Shown here: one piece after another, positions 56,239 to 63,829 of the stretch | How the letters are laid out: each line of letters opens with the position of its first letter | How positions within the stretch are numbered: the first letter of the stretch is position 1 | Assembly (NCBI GenBank): GCA_965203255.1 | Contig: OZ241882.1 | Span: 2,232,001-2,296,000 of the forward strand | Direction of reading: 5' to 3' | From: JAPOUP01 sp965203255 | Lineage (GTDB): Bacteria; Pseudomonadota; Alphaproteobacteria; Rhodobacterales; Rhodobacteraceae | DNA: 64,000 bases | The notes under the pieces: generated by a model | What the model saw: the letters and a program-made list of their open reading frames with translations, nothing else | Databases searched by the model: none | Told to the model about the DNA's origin: nothing | Made by a program: the position numbers and the translations under genes

Positions 56239-56850
56239 TCACGGTTCCCGATGGTGCTGGCCTTCCAGCCCGTCCATCTCCATGTCCTGCAGGTCGCGCA
56301 GGCTCCGCAGTCCGAAGGTGACCAGAAACCCCTCCGTGGTGACGTAGGTGTGCGGCGCCCCGGGCCTTGGCGCCCGCGGCCCCGTGGCGATGAGCTCCGT
56401 CTGGCGCAACCGGGCGAGCACGTCCCGGCTGACGTCGGCGCCGAACAGCTCCCGCAGCCCGGCGCGGTCGACGGGCTGGCGGGTGGCCACGGCCCAGAGC
56501 ACGGCCATGTCCATCTCAGACAGGTCCGGGCCGCGGCCGCGCGCGTCCACGGCGGCGGTGACCGCGTCCGCGAAGCGCGGCCTGGTCCTGAGCATCCATC
56601 CGCCGGCCGCCTCCACCAGCTCCCAGCCGCGCCCCTCCGCCGCCTCCCGTATCTCCCCGAGCAGCCCCTCCACCGCGACCCCCTCTCCCACGAGGCGGGC
56701 CAGCCGCCCCGCCGGCAGCGGCTCCGGGCTGGCGAACAGCGCCGCCTCGATCCGCCCGGTCCACTCGCGGCGGCGCAGCTCCGTCGGCAGGCCGTCCAGC
56801 TCCCGGTCGAGGGGCGTGTCCCGCCCCGCCCCGCCCCGCCGCCGACTCAC
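56239..56850 (-). CDS. scpB: Segregation and condensation protein B homologue (ScpB)
   Basis: 203 residues from the GTG at 56850, which overlaps the DUF1403 stop by 4 bases. Two winged-helix domains are visible: TGRIEAALFASPEPLPAGRL, RLVGEGVAVEGLLGEIREAA and then SEMDMAVLWAVATRQPVDRA, GLRELFGADVSRDVLARLRQ and HTYVTTEGFLVTFGLRSLRD. ScpB is a kleisin-associated subunit of the SMC complex. Here it is not beside scpA but in a block with DUF1403 and a tyrosine recombinase, an arrangement found on alphaproteobacterial plasmids. It may act on plasmid segregation. Confidence 0.88.
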   Translation of the reverse strand: MSRRRGGAGRDTPLDRELDGLPTELRRREWTGRIEAALFASPEPLPAGRLARLVGEGVAVEGLLGEIREAAEGRGWELVEAAGGWMLRTRPRFADAVTAAVDARGRGPDLSEMDMAVLWAVATRQPVDRAGLRELFGADVSRDVLARLRQTELIATGPRAPRPGAPHTYVTTEGFLVTFGLRSLRDLQDMEMDGLEGQHHREP

Positions 56851-57809
56851 GGCGCCAGGCCGTAGAGGCGGAAGGTGGCCCGGCCGGTCAGCTCCCGGAC
56901 CAGGCCCAGCCCCTCGAGCCTCCCGCAGAGCCGCCGGGCGGCGCGGGGGGACATCGGCGTGTCCGTGCCCCTGACCGTGGGCGAGAGGTCCGCCGACGGC
57001 GCCACGGCGTCCTCCCGCAGCAGCAGCCCGACGGCCGCCGCCGCGCCCCTGGCCCGCAGCCGCGGGATGGCTGCCTCCAGCGCCGCCGCCCGCGCCGCCA
57101 GACGCCTGGCCAGGGTGACGGTGGCGGTGACCGGGGAAAGGAGCGCGGCGGCAGCGGCCTCGTCGGCGCCGGGGCACCCCGCAGCGAGGTCGCGCAGGGC
57201 GGCCCTCGTCAGGCCGGTCGCGGCGACCGGCAGCGGGGCACGCCATCCCAGCGCCCGGGCGAGGGTGACGTCCGCCACGAGGCAGGCCACGCGCTCGGCG
57301 CGGGCGTCTTCCGCCAGGACGGCCGCCATGGCCGCCGCGCAGCCGGCGGGGGGGCCGTGGCCACGGGCGCGGGCGAGGCCGGCGCGGATCCAGCCGTCCA
57401 CACCGTCGGCCAGTTCCGGCCCGGCGAGGTCCGCCACCCCGGCCCGCCAGCGGGGACCGTGCGCGGACGTGGCCGCCGCCGCCCGCCAGAACGCCAGCAG
57501 GTCGCCGTCGGGTCCGCGCGGGGCGCCGGGCGGCGCGAGGTGCCAGGCGTCGCGGATGGCCTCTTCCGTCGCCATCCTGCCCTCGAGTCGCGAAGTGGCC
57601 ACGGCGGAGCGGAGCGCGAGGCGGGCGCCCAGCAGCCGGAGCGGCACGCCGTGGGCGGGATCCGTGACCAGGGCGTCCAGCACCGCGAGGGCCGCGCCGG
57701 CGAGGAACGCCGTGCTTCCGGTGGCTTGGGCGGTTCCCGTGGCCACCCATGCCGGCAGCGACGGCAGGCCGGCGGCAGGGGCGCGGGTGGGGTCGGACCG
57801 GGCTGGCAT
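56847..57809 (-). CDS. DUF1403 family protein
   Basis: 320 residues from MPARSDPTRAPAAGLPSLPA; an ATG at 57821 is possible. The protein is Ala-rich and helical, with conserved-looking STAFLAGAALAVLDALV, LALRSAVATSRLEGRMATEE and, near the end, MSPRAARRLCGRLEGLGLVR (a winged-helix-like segment). The family is uncharacterised and commonly adjoins scpB and a site-specific recombinase. The overlap with scpB shows co-translation. Confidence 0.85.
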   Translation of the reverse strand: MPARSDPTRAPAAGLPSLPAWVATGTAQATGSTAFLAGAALAVLDALVTDPAHGVPLRLLGARLALRSAVATSRLEGRMATEEAIRDAWHLAPPGAPRGPDGDLLAFWRAAAATSAHGPRWRAGVADLAGPELADGVDGWIRAGLARARGHGPPAGCAAAMAAVLAEDARAERVACLVADVTLARALGWRAPLPVAATGLTRAALRDLAAGCPGADEAAAAALLSPVTATVTLARRLAARAAALEAAIPRLRARGAAAAVGLLLREDAVAPSADLSPTVRGTDTPMSPRAARRLCGRLEGLGLVRELTGRATFRLYGLAP

Positions 57810-57885
57810 GGGCCGCAGCATACCGCCGGACGGCGGTTTTGGCAACGAATGGTTTCTGTAACCGCCCCGCCTTGCGGAGTTCGGA

Positions 57886-57916
57886 CACTTCCGGTAAGTT
57901 TGGATTACCGGAAGTG
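57886..57916. promoter_or_regulatory. Perfect 12-7-12 palindrome between DUF1403 and the recombinase gene
   Basis: CACTTCCGGTAA, a 7-base spacer GTTTGGA, then TTACCGGAAGTG. The arms are perfect. Two 11-13-base arms around a 6-8-base spacer is the form of a tyrosine recombinase crossover site (dif, loxP), and the recombinase gene starts 20 bases away. An operator for the two divergent genes is the main alternative. Confidence 0.6.
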
Positions 57917-57936
57917 ACGCGGGAGGCGCGGGATCC

Positions 57937-59097
57937 ATGGAGCGGGGACACGGGAACGCGGTTGTGGGCGGCCTCGGGGGGCCGGAGACGGCGGAAAGGC
58001 CGGAGGGCGGGGAATCCGGATCGGAGGGGGCTCCGGGCGGGCGCGGGAGGGTGGACCCCCGGGCAGGGACATGGGCCGGAGGGCACGGACGCGACGAGGG
58101 CGAGCGCGTTCCGGCGGGGATGCCGGGCTCCGGGACGCTGGAGCGGCTGGCGGAGACGGCCAGGGAGTACGCGCGGTCGTCGCGGGCGGACGCGACCCGG
58201 AGGGCCTACGGCGGCGACTGGAGGCGCTGGACGGCCTGGTGCGCCCGCCGCGGCGCAGACCCCCTGGCCGCGGACCCGGAGGCGGTGGGCCTGTGGCTGG
58301 CCGACATGGCCTCCGGGGACCCGCCCCTGTCGGTGGCGACGGTCGAGAGGCGGCTGTCGGGCCTGTGCGGCTGCCTCGCCGACCGCGGCATGCGGCTCGA
58401 CCGGGCCGACCGCCACGTCGCCTCGGTGCTGGCCGGGATCAGACGCCGGCACGGGCGTCCGCCCCGGGGGAAGGCGGCTCTCTCGGCCGGCGATATCCTG
58501 GCCATGGCCGCCTTCCTTCCCATGGACCTGCGGGGGATCCGGGACCGGGCCATGTTGCTCCTCGGCTTCGCCGGCGGTTTCCGGAGGTCCGAACTGGTGG
58601 GTCTGGACGCCGGGCGCGGCGGCCCCGTGGACGGGACCGGCTGGGTCGAGGTGGTGGAGGACGGGCTGCTTGCCACCCTGCGGGGGAAGACCGGCTGGCG
58701 GGAGGTGGCCGTGGGGCGCGGCTCGCGGGAGTCCTCCTGCCCCGTCGCCGCCGTGGAGACGTGGACCCGGCTCGGGCGCGTCGACGCCGGCGCCCTGTTC
58801 CGGCGGGTGTCCCGGGACGGCCTCCGCGCCCTGCCCGCCCGGCTGTCGGACCGCCACGTGGCCGAGCTCGTCAGGCGGACGGCCCTGGCCGCCGGGATCC
58901 GCCCGGACCTCCCGGAGCGGGAGCGGGCGGCGCTGTTCTCCGGCCACTCCCTGCGCGCCGGCCTCGCCACCGCCGCCCGGGCGGACGAGGCCGCGGTGCA
59001 GGCGCAGCTCGGGCACGCCTCCGCGGGGATGACCCGGCGCTACCAGCGCGACCGCGACAGGTGGAGGGTCAACCTCACGAAGGCCGCGGGGCTGTAG
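57937..59097 (+). CDS. Tyrosine recombinase/integrase
   Basis: 386 residues. After a low-complexity N-terminus (first 65 residues), a core-binding domain (YARSSRADATRRAYGGDWRR) and the catalytic domain follow. Catalytic residues visible are Arg216 (GGFRRSELVG), Lys251 (LRGKTGW), His337-Arg340 (GHSLRAG), His360 (QLGHASAG) and Tyr369 (RRYQRD), so it should be active. The real start may be later, near MPGSGTLERLAETARE. It is divergent from DUF1403-scpB across a 12-7-12 palindrome. Its last 20 or so codons recur twice downstream. Confidence 0.9.
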   Translation: MERGHGNAVVGGLGGPETAERPEGGESGSEGAPGGRGRVDPRAGTWAGGHGRDEGERVPAGMPGSGTLERLAETAREYARSSRADATRRAYGGDWRRWTAWCARRGADPLAADPEAVGLWLADMASGDPPLSVATVERRLSGLCGCLADRGMRLDRADRHVASVLAGIRRRHGRPPRGKAALSAGDILAMAAFLPMDLRGIRDRAMLLLGFAGGFRRSELVGLDAGRGGPVDGTGWVEVVEDGLLATLRGKTGWREVAVGRGSRESSCPVAAVETWTRLGRVDAGALFRRVSRDGLRALPARLSDRHVAELVRRTALAAGIRPDLPERERAALFSGHSLRAGLATAARADEAAVQAQLGHASAGMTRRYQRDRDRWRVNLTKAAGL

Positions 59098-59400
59098 GCC
59101 GGGACCCCTGCCCCCGTCCCTACGGCCCGCCGATACACGATGGTCCTGTCGTGCTCCCTCTGGAGGGCCGGCCATCCGGAGGGAGGTCTGCCGTCCGGGA
59201 CGAGGCGCTGCCCGGCATAGGGACGGCCCTCTCCGGAAACGCGCGGCCCTTGCCGGCCCGATGGGTTCCGGAGGGCGGATCCCCACCGCCGGATGGCGGA
59301 GGCGGTCCCGGAGCGCCGCCGGAGAGCGTCCCGGGAAGGCGGTTCCGGCCATGTCCATGTTCCCGGACCGGAACGGTCCGCCCGCCACGCATGTCCACCG
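59040..59400 (+). repeat. Repeat unit A: recombinase 3' end plus small downstream gene
   Basis: The recombinase tail (DRDRWRVNLTKAAGL, stop) and the following 300 bases recur as units B (61062-61420) and C (62515-62930). In this unit the small downstream gene is recognisable only in pieces (GIGTALSGNARPLPARWVPE). No other gene is seen before 59421. Confidence 0.6.
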
Positions 59401-59420
59401 CGCCGGACGGAAACCGGGTT

Positions 59421-60116
59421 TCAGCCCAGGAACTCGAAGTCCGATTCCGTCAGGTCCGACGCGGACACGCCCTCCAGCGTGACGCTGGAGTCCTCCCCGT
59501 AGCCGGTGATCACGGCATTGCCGTCCGCGTTGTCCGTGATGGTCAGGTCGCTGAACGCCTTGCCGCCCTTGATCACGATCCTGTCGTGATCAATCCAGGC
59601 AAACCCGCCTTTCGGACCGAAATCCGTGACCGTGTCGTGGCCGCTGTTGCGGCCGAACACGAAGCGGTCCGTGCCCCAACTGCCGGTCAGCGTGTCGTCG
59701 CCCCTGCCGCCATACAGCGTGTCGTTTCCGCTGTCGCCATACAGCGTGTCGTCGCCCCTGCCGCCATACAGCGTGTCGTCGCCGTCGCCGCCTCTCAGCG
59801 TGTCGTCGCCCCTGCCGCCGTGCATCCAGTCGGTGCCCCAACCGCCGTCCAGCGTGTCGTCACCCTTTCCGCCTCGCAGGGTATCGTTGCCCCAACTGCC
59901 TTCCAGCGTGTCGTTTCCGCTGTCGCCATACAGCGTGTCGTCGCCCCTGCCGCCATACAGCGTGTCGTCGCCGTCGCCGCCTCTCAGCGTGTCGTTGGCG
60001 CCGCCGCCGTCCAGCGTGTCGTCGCCGTCGCCGCCGTCCAGCGTCACCGGCTGAGGTGGCTCACTAAGAGCAAACCATTCTTCCCAGGAACCTGACCATG
60101 ATGTAAGTCTTTCCAT
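59421..60116 (-). CDS. RTX-type calcium-binding repeat protein
   Basis: 231 residues. About fourteen glycine-aspartate nonapeptides (GGDGDDTLY and variants) fill residues 28-150, forming a calcium-binding beta-roll. A short N-terminus (MERLTSWSGSWEEWFALSE) has no signal peptide, and the C-terminus ends SASDLTESDFEFLG, as in type I secretion substrates. One 31-residue repeat block occurs twice, so the array has grown by duplication. No type I secretion genes lie in the window. Encoded 29 bases after the next RTX gene and probably co-transcribed. Confidence 0.88.
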   Translation of the reverse strand: MERLTSWSGSWEEWFALSEPPQPVTLDGGDGDDTLDGGGANDTLRGGDGDDTLYGGRGDDTLYGDSGNDTLEGSWGNDTLRGGKGDDTLDGGWGTDWMHGGRGDDTLRGGDGDDTLYGGRGDDTLYGDSGNDTLYGGRGDDTLTGSWGTDRFVFGRNSGHDTVTDFGPKGGFAWIDHDRIVIKGGKAFSDLTITDNADGNAVITGYGEDSSVTLEGVSASDLTESDFEFLG

Positions 60117-60145
60117 GCCATTCGCCTCCTCGTGACTTCATTGAT

Positions 60146-60988
60146 TCAGGCCCATAGGAACTCGAAGTTATCGACTTCCGTCAGGGCCGACAGCTCAGTG
60201 TCCGCGAGTGTGATGGTTGAGAACGGGGCGTCTTCCCCTTCCCTGAAGAGCTTTATCTCTACGTCGTCGCCGTCTTGCCTGTACTCAGGGCGACCCGGAA
60301 TCTTACCTGAAACGGGACGCTCGATCCCCATGGCGACCACGATCCTGTCCTTGCCGAGCTCGAAATCGGTGATCGTGTCGTTCCCGTTGTTCATGCGATA
60401 GTCGAATACGAAATCGTCGTTGCCGGCACCACCGGTCAGCGTGTCGTTGCCGCTGCCGCCGCGCATCCAGTCGTCGCCGGCTCCGCCGTGCATCGTGTCG
60501 TCTCCAGCGTCGCCACGCATCGTGTCGTTGCCGGCACCGCCGTTCATCGTGTCGACACCGTCGCGGCCGTGCATCTCGTCGTTGCCGTCGCCGCCGTTCA
60601 TCGTGTCGTTGCCCTTGCCGCCCCACATCCTGTCGTTGCCATGCAGGCCATGCATCGTGTCGTCGCCCCAGTCGCCGATCATTATGTCGTCGCCCGCGTC
60701 CCCCCACATCGTGTCGTCACCGCGACCGCCATGCATCCAGTCGTCACCGCGACCGCCATGCATGGTATCGTCACCGTCGCCGCCGTGCATCGTGTCGTGG
60801 CCCTTGCCGCCTGACATGTCGTCCTTGCCACCGCCGCCCTTCATCGTGTCGTTGCCGTCGCCGCCAACCATGTCGTCCCGGCGGCCTTTCCCTGACATCG
60901 TGTCGTTGCCGCCCCGGCCTTCCAGCCAGTCCGGGCGGGGTCCGCCTGTCAGGTCATTGTCTTCGTTGTTTCCAATTCTATCGACCAT
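60146..60988 (-). CDS. RTX-type calcium-binding repeat protein, methionine-rich
   Basis: 280 residues. About twenty RTX nonapeptides run from residue 10 to 190, mostly of the form GGxGDDTMH, where the usual hydrophobic position is Met instead of Leu or Ile. A C-terminal domain (NDTITDFELGKDRIVVAMG, then TLADTELSALTEVDNFEFL) parallels that of the neighbouring RTX protein, suggesting both use the same type I exporter. The plus-strand open frames over these repeats are shadows. Confidence 0.88.
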   Translation of the reverse strand: MVDRIGNNEDNDLTGGPRPDWLEGRGGNDTMSGKGRRDDMVGGDGNDTMKGGGGKDDMSGGKGHDTMHGGDGDDTMHGGRGDDWMHGGRGDDTMWGDAGDDIMIGDWGDDTMHGLHGNDRMWGGKGNDTMNGGDGNDEMHGRDGVDTMNGGAGNDTMRGDAGDDTMHGGAGDDWMRGGSGNDTLTGGAGNDDFVFDYRMNNGNDTITDFELGKDRIVVAMGIERPVSGKIPGRPEYRQDGDDVEIKLFREGEDAPFSTITLADTELSALTEVDNFEFLWA

Positions 60989-61061
60989 GGGTTGTCCTTC
61001 CCCTCAGCTGCCATGTCGGGGATGATTCCCCGTATGGTGCAAACCTGCTTGGGCTGAATGG

Positions 61062-61420
61062 CCGTGTCAACCGCCGCGACCGCGACAGGTGGAGGGTCAG
61101 CCTACGAAGGCCGCGGGGCTGTAGGCCGGGCCCTTGACACCTTCCCGTGCGCCCGTCCATACATGATGTCCGCTCTGTGTTCCTGCGGGAGGCGCCGCGA
61201 TGGGGGTAGGGACGGGGACCGTCCGGTCGACCGGGAGGATGTGCTGTTCGATACCGGGATGGCCATCTCCGGAAACGCGCGGCCCTTGCCGGTACGCCGG
61301 GTTCCGGGGGAGCACAACCCCCACCGCTGGATGGCGGAGGCTGTCCTGGAGCACCTCGATCTCCGCGGGCCGCCGGTCCCGCCGCAGGCCGCCGGGAGAG
61401 CGCCACCGCACTCCGCCGCC
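61062..61420 (+). repeat. Repeat unit B: recombinase tail and decayed small gene
   Basis: It begins with a tail of the recombinase gene (GACAGGTGGAGGGTCAGCCT, then the stop TAG) and continues with a frameshifted version of the small gene of unit C (DVLFDTGMAISGNARPLPVR, then EHNPHRWMAEAVLEHLDL). It lies just upstream of RTX on one side and the DUF4351 fragment on the other. Confidence 0.65.
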
Positions 61421-61502
61421 GGGTGGGTGAGCCGGAAGTGCGGAACCGGACGGGCGGCCGCGCCGGGCGGCGGCCCGGCAGTCCGTTTCCCGGTCAGGCC
61501 CC

Positions 61503-61701
61503 CGCCCTTGAAGACCGCATCCAGGCTCCCGGCGTCGAGAACCGCCATGGCCCAGGCCTCGAGGTCGTCCGCCGTGGCGGCGCGCACGCGGTCACGCACC
61601 GGCGCGGGCAGCCGGCCGAACCGGCGCCCAAGCTGGCGAAGCAGCAGCGAGGCGGAGCCCTCCGCCCTGCCCTCCTGCATCCAGTTGGTGGCCTCAGCCA
61701 T
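61503..61701 (-). pseudogene. DUF4351-like tail of an Rpn-type protein
   Basis: MAEATNWMQEGRAEGSASLL and RQLGRRFGRLPAPVRDRV, then LDAGSLDAVF, is the DUF4351 domain that ends Rpn family (recombination-promoting) nucleases. The nuclease part is missing. The ATG at 61701 overlaps the antitoxin stop by 8 bases, so it may still be translated as a third cistron. A similar start (MQEGRAEGSA) recurs near 63005. Confidence 0.5.
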
Positions 61702-62008
61702 CGAGGCCGGACGTCGCCAAGGCGTCGGCCACCATCTCGGGATGGCGCTCGATCAGCGCAAGAAGAGCCATGGCAGCCCGATCCGGTGACCGCCGTCCCT
61801 GTTCCCAATCGCGCAACGTCGCGGCCGACAGGCCGTACCGTTCGGCGAACGCCGTCTGGGAAAGCCTCTGTCTCCTGCGGATCGCCGCGACATCCACCGC
61901 TTCGGGAATGGACACACCGGCAGGTTCCATTTCGCCCCTTGCGATGGCAAGGGCTTCCTCCGCACTCTGGATCAGTTCCTTACCCAAACCCATGTCGGTC
62001 CCCTTCAT
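61694..62008 (-). CDS. higA: HigA-like antitoxin (XRE family)
   Basis: 104 residues from MKGTDMGLGKELIQSAEEAL. The C-terminal helix-turn-helix is clear: IRRRQRLSQTAFAERYGLSA followed by ATLRDWEQGRRSPDRAAMA. It would neutralise the toxin encoded just before it and repress the operon. The start overlaps the toxin stop by 4 bases (ATGA). Confidence 0.88.
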   Translation of the reverse strand: MKGTDMGLGKELIQSAEEALAIARGEMEPAGVSIPEAVDVAAIRRRQRLSQTAFAERYGLSAATLRDWEQGRRSPDRAAMALLALIERHPEMVADALATSGLDG

Positions 62009-62295
62009 TTCCTCCTCCGTTGCCTGTCCGCCACAGACCCTGCGTTCGCGCGGCAGGCATCCGCGATCTCCGGGAGCAGCCTTGCCAGCCCGTTCCGCTC
62101 CGCCTTCGTGCCCTTGCCGTAGACAGCCAGAAGAAAGACCGGCACGTCATCGCCGCTGAAGTGGTGGATGGTCCGGTAACCACCGCTTTTCCCACCACCA
62201 CGACCCTGATGGCGAAGCTTCCTCGCCCCGCCAGTGCCCGGCATGATGTCACCGGCCAACGGATCGTCGGCCAGCCTGTTCACATTGCTTTCCAT
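62005..62295 (-). CDS. higB: RelE/HigB-like toxin
   Basis: 96 residues from the ATG at 62295, preceded by GGAGAGGAA. The fold marks of the HigB/RelE group are KLRHQGRGGGKSGGYRTIHH and FSGDDVPVFLLAVYGKGTKA, then AERNGLARLLPEIADACRA. These toxins cleave mRNA on the ribosome. Toxin first, antitoxin second is the hig order. The pair looks complete and may help keep the replicon. Confidence 0.88.
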   Translation of the reverse strand: MESNVNRLADDPLAGDIMPGTGGARKLRHQGRGGGKSGGYRTIHHFSGDDVPVFLLAVYGKGTKAERNGLARLLPEIADACRANAGSVADRQRRRK

Positions 62296-62514
62296 TTCCT
62301 CTCCGGAAAGCCCGTGACGCTTTGCCTACGTCAGAAAGGTCGCTGTCCAGATAACTGTGTGCGTGTCCTTCATATACGGCAATGCCGTAATGTTGTCAAG
62401 AGAGGTCCAGCCGCTCCGTCATATAGAGCGGTGGATGGCGCTTGAACGCGCTGCCGTCAACCGATCCGCCGGTGATCATGTCGAGCACCTCCTCCGGCAT
62501 GGCTCCGCGGACAT

Positions 62515-62930
62515 GACCCGGCGCTGCCAGCGCGGCCACGACAGGTGGAGGGTGAACCTCACGAAGGCCGCGGGGCTGTAGACCGCTGGACCGTGGGCCG
62601 GTATCCCTTGACCCGCTCCGTCCGGCCGTCCATACCCACACGATGTTCGCTTCATGTTCCTTTTGGAGGCATCGCGATGGTGAAGATGGCGAAGGATGAT
62701 GACGGGGACCGTCCGGCCGGACGGGAAGAGGTGCTGTTCGATATCGAGATGGCGCTGGCCGGGAACGCGCGGCTCTGGCCGGTCCGCCGAGTTCCGGGAG
62801 GTCACAACCCCCACCGCTGGATGGCGGCGGCGGTCCTGGAGCATCTCGAGCTCTGCGGGCTGCGGTTCCGGCGCAGGTCGCCGGGAGAGCGCCACCGCAC
62901 GCCGCCGCCGGGCGGGGGGACCGGAAGGCC
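62515..62930 (+). repeat. Repeat unit C: recombinase tail and intact small gene
   Basis: The recombinase tail here reads MTRRCQRGHDRWRVNLTKAA with the catalytic Tyr region changed (Tyr to Cys), then the stop and the small gene at 62677. This is the best preserved of the three units for the small gene. Confidence 0.65.
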
Positions 62931-62934
62931 GTAG
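62677..62934 (+). CDS. Small hypothetical protein downstream of the recombinase tail
   Basis: 85 residues (MVKMAKDDDGDRPAGREEVL...), with TTGGAGG 9 bases before the ATG. Versions with frameshifts occur in repeat units A and B, always after a recombinase tail, so the gene was part of the same mobile or duplicated segment. No domain is recognised. The conserved core is FDIEMALAGNARLWPVRRVP and NPHRWMAAAVLEHLEL, which may form a DNA-binding helix pair. Confidence 0.55.
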   Translation: MVKMAKDDDGDRPAGREEVLFDIEMALAGNARLWPVRRVPGGHNPHRWMAAAVLEHLELCGLRFRRRSPGERHRTPPPGGGTGRP

Positions 62935-63052
62935 CTGGTCGCGGGCATCCGGCGGATCCAGCGCTCAGGGGCCGCGGCGGAGCCCTCCGCCCTGCCCTCC
63001 TGCATCCAGGTCTGCGCGACCGTTCCCGTCAGCGACGGCCATCACAGAAAAG

Positions 63053-63147
63053 TTATCGGATATACCCATAAATCCGAGTTGTTTAGTTATCCGCTTGCTT
63101 GTGATAGCCGATAATTGATATTATCAGGTCTTATAGATTATCGGCTA
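63053..63147. promoter_or_regulatory. Inverted repeats before parA (possible operator or centromere)
   Basis: A perfect inverted repeat TAGCCGATAAT (63105-63115) and ATTATCGGCTA (63137-63147) lies 12 bases before parA, with further half-sites TTATCGGATA (63053-63062) and TTATCCGC (63087-63094). The AT-rich patch contrasts with the GC-rich flanks. Partition genes are usually autoregulated at such sites, which can also act as the centromere. The 62935-63052 stretch holds a decayed copy of the DUF4351 start only. Confidence 0.5.
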
Positions 63148-63159
63148 CCGGAATTCATC

Positions 63160-63813
63160 ATGCCTGTCATTGCAATGGCCTCGCCCAAGGGCGGCGCCGG
63201 AAAATCGACCGCAGCCGTATTGCTCGGAACGGAGGTCGCGCGCGCGGGCGCGGATGTCGTCCTCCTCGACTGCGATCCGAACCGGTCGCTTAGCATGTGG
63301 GCGGCGCGGGGACGGATGCCGGAAAGGGTAAGGGTGCTGGCGGATGTCGGGGAGGCCGCCATCATCCGGATGATCCAGGATCATGACCGGGACGGCACGG
63401 TGGTTGTCGTGGATCTGGAGGGAGTGGCGTCCCGGCTTGTGTCACGGGCGATATCGCAGGCCGACCTGGTTCTGACACCGATGCGCGCGACCTCGCTGGA
63501 CGCCACGATCGGAGCGCGGGCGGTGCGGCTGGTGGCCGAGGAGGAGGAGGTGGTGGGGCGGCGGATCGGGCATGCGGTGGTGTTCACCATGACCCGGGCT
63601 GTCCGTTCCCGGGCGCACAGGGGCATAGAGCGGTCACTGCGCGGGCAGGGCGTGGACGTTATCGAACCGCCGCTGATGGAGCGGGCCGCGTTCGCGGACC
63701 TTTTCGGGAGGGGTGGCGACCTGTATGACCTACCGGACGAGGGGACGGTCGCCAACGCGAGGGAGAACGCGCGCGGGTTCGCCTCGGCGGTCATCGGGAG
63801 ACTGAAAGGCTGA
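63160..63813 (+). CDS. parA: ParA family partition ATPase
   Basis: 217 residues from MPVIAMASPKGGAGKSTAAV. The deviant Walker A KGGAGKST (residues 10-17), a Walker A' region VVLLDCDPNRSLSMWA and Walker B TVVVVDLEGVASRLVSRA mark a ParA/MinD ATPase of the short plasmid type without an N-terminal DNA-binding domain. It should partition the replicon with the protein encoded next. The inverted repeats upstream are likely its operator. Confidence 0.92.
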   Translation: MPVIAMASPKGGAGKSTAAVLLGTEVARAGADVVLLDCDPNRSLSMWAARGRMPERVRVLADVGEAAIIRMIQDHDRDGTVVVVDLEGVASRLVSRAISQADLVLTPMRATSLDATIGARAVRLVAEEEEVVGRRIGHAVVFTMTRAVRSRAHRGIERSLRGQGVDVIEPPLMERAAFADLFGRGGDLYDLPDEGTVANARENARGFASAVIGRLKG

Positions 63814-63829
63814 GCAGGGAGTGTGGCAT

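Noticed and set aside
56239..59388. A 1049-residue open frame on the minus strand
   Set aside because: Only its last 203 codons are a gene (scpB). The rest is an open frame opposite the recombinase and DUF1403 genes caused by high GC content.
59626..60814. Plus-strand frames rich in VVAPAAIQRVV-like and SSPLPPYSV-like repeats
   Set aside because: They are shadows of the RTX repeats on the other strand.
59421..60988. CRISPR array from regular repeats
   Set aside because: The periodic sequence is coding for RTX nonapeptides; there are no unique spacers and no cas genes.
59040..62934. Integron with attC cassettes
   Set aside because: The recombinase lacks a visible integron-type extra helix and the repeats are long coding tails rather than short attC-like palindromes.
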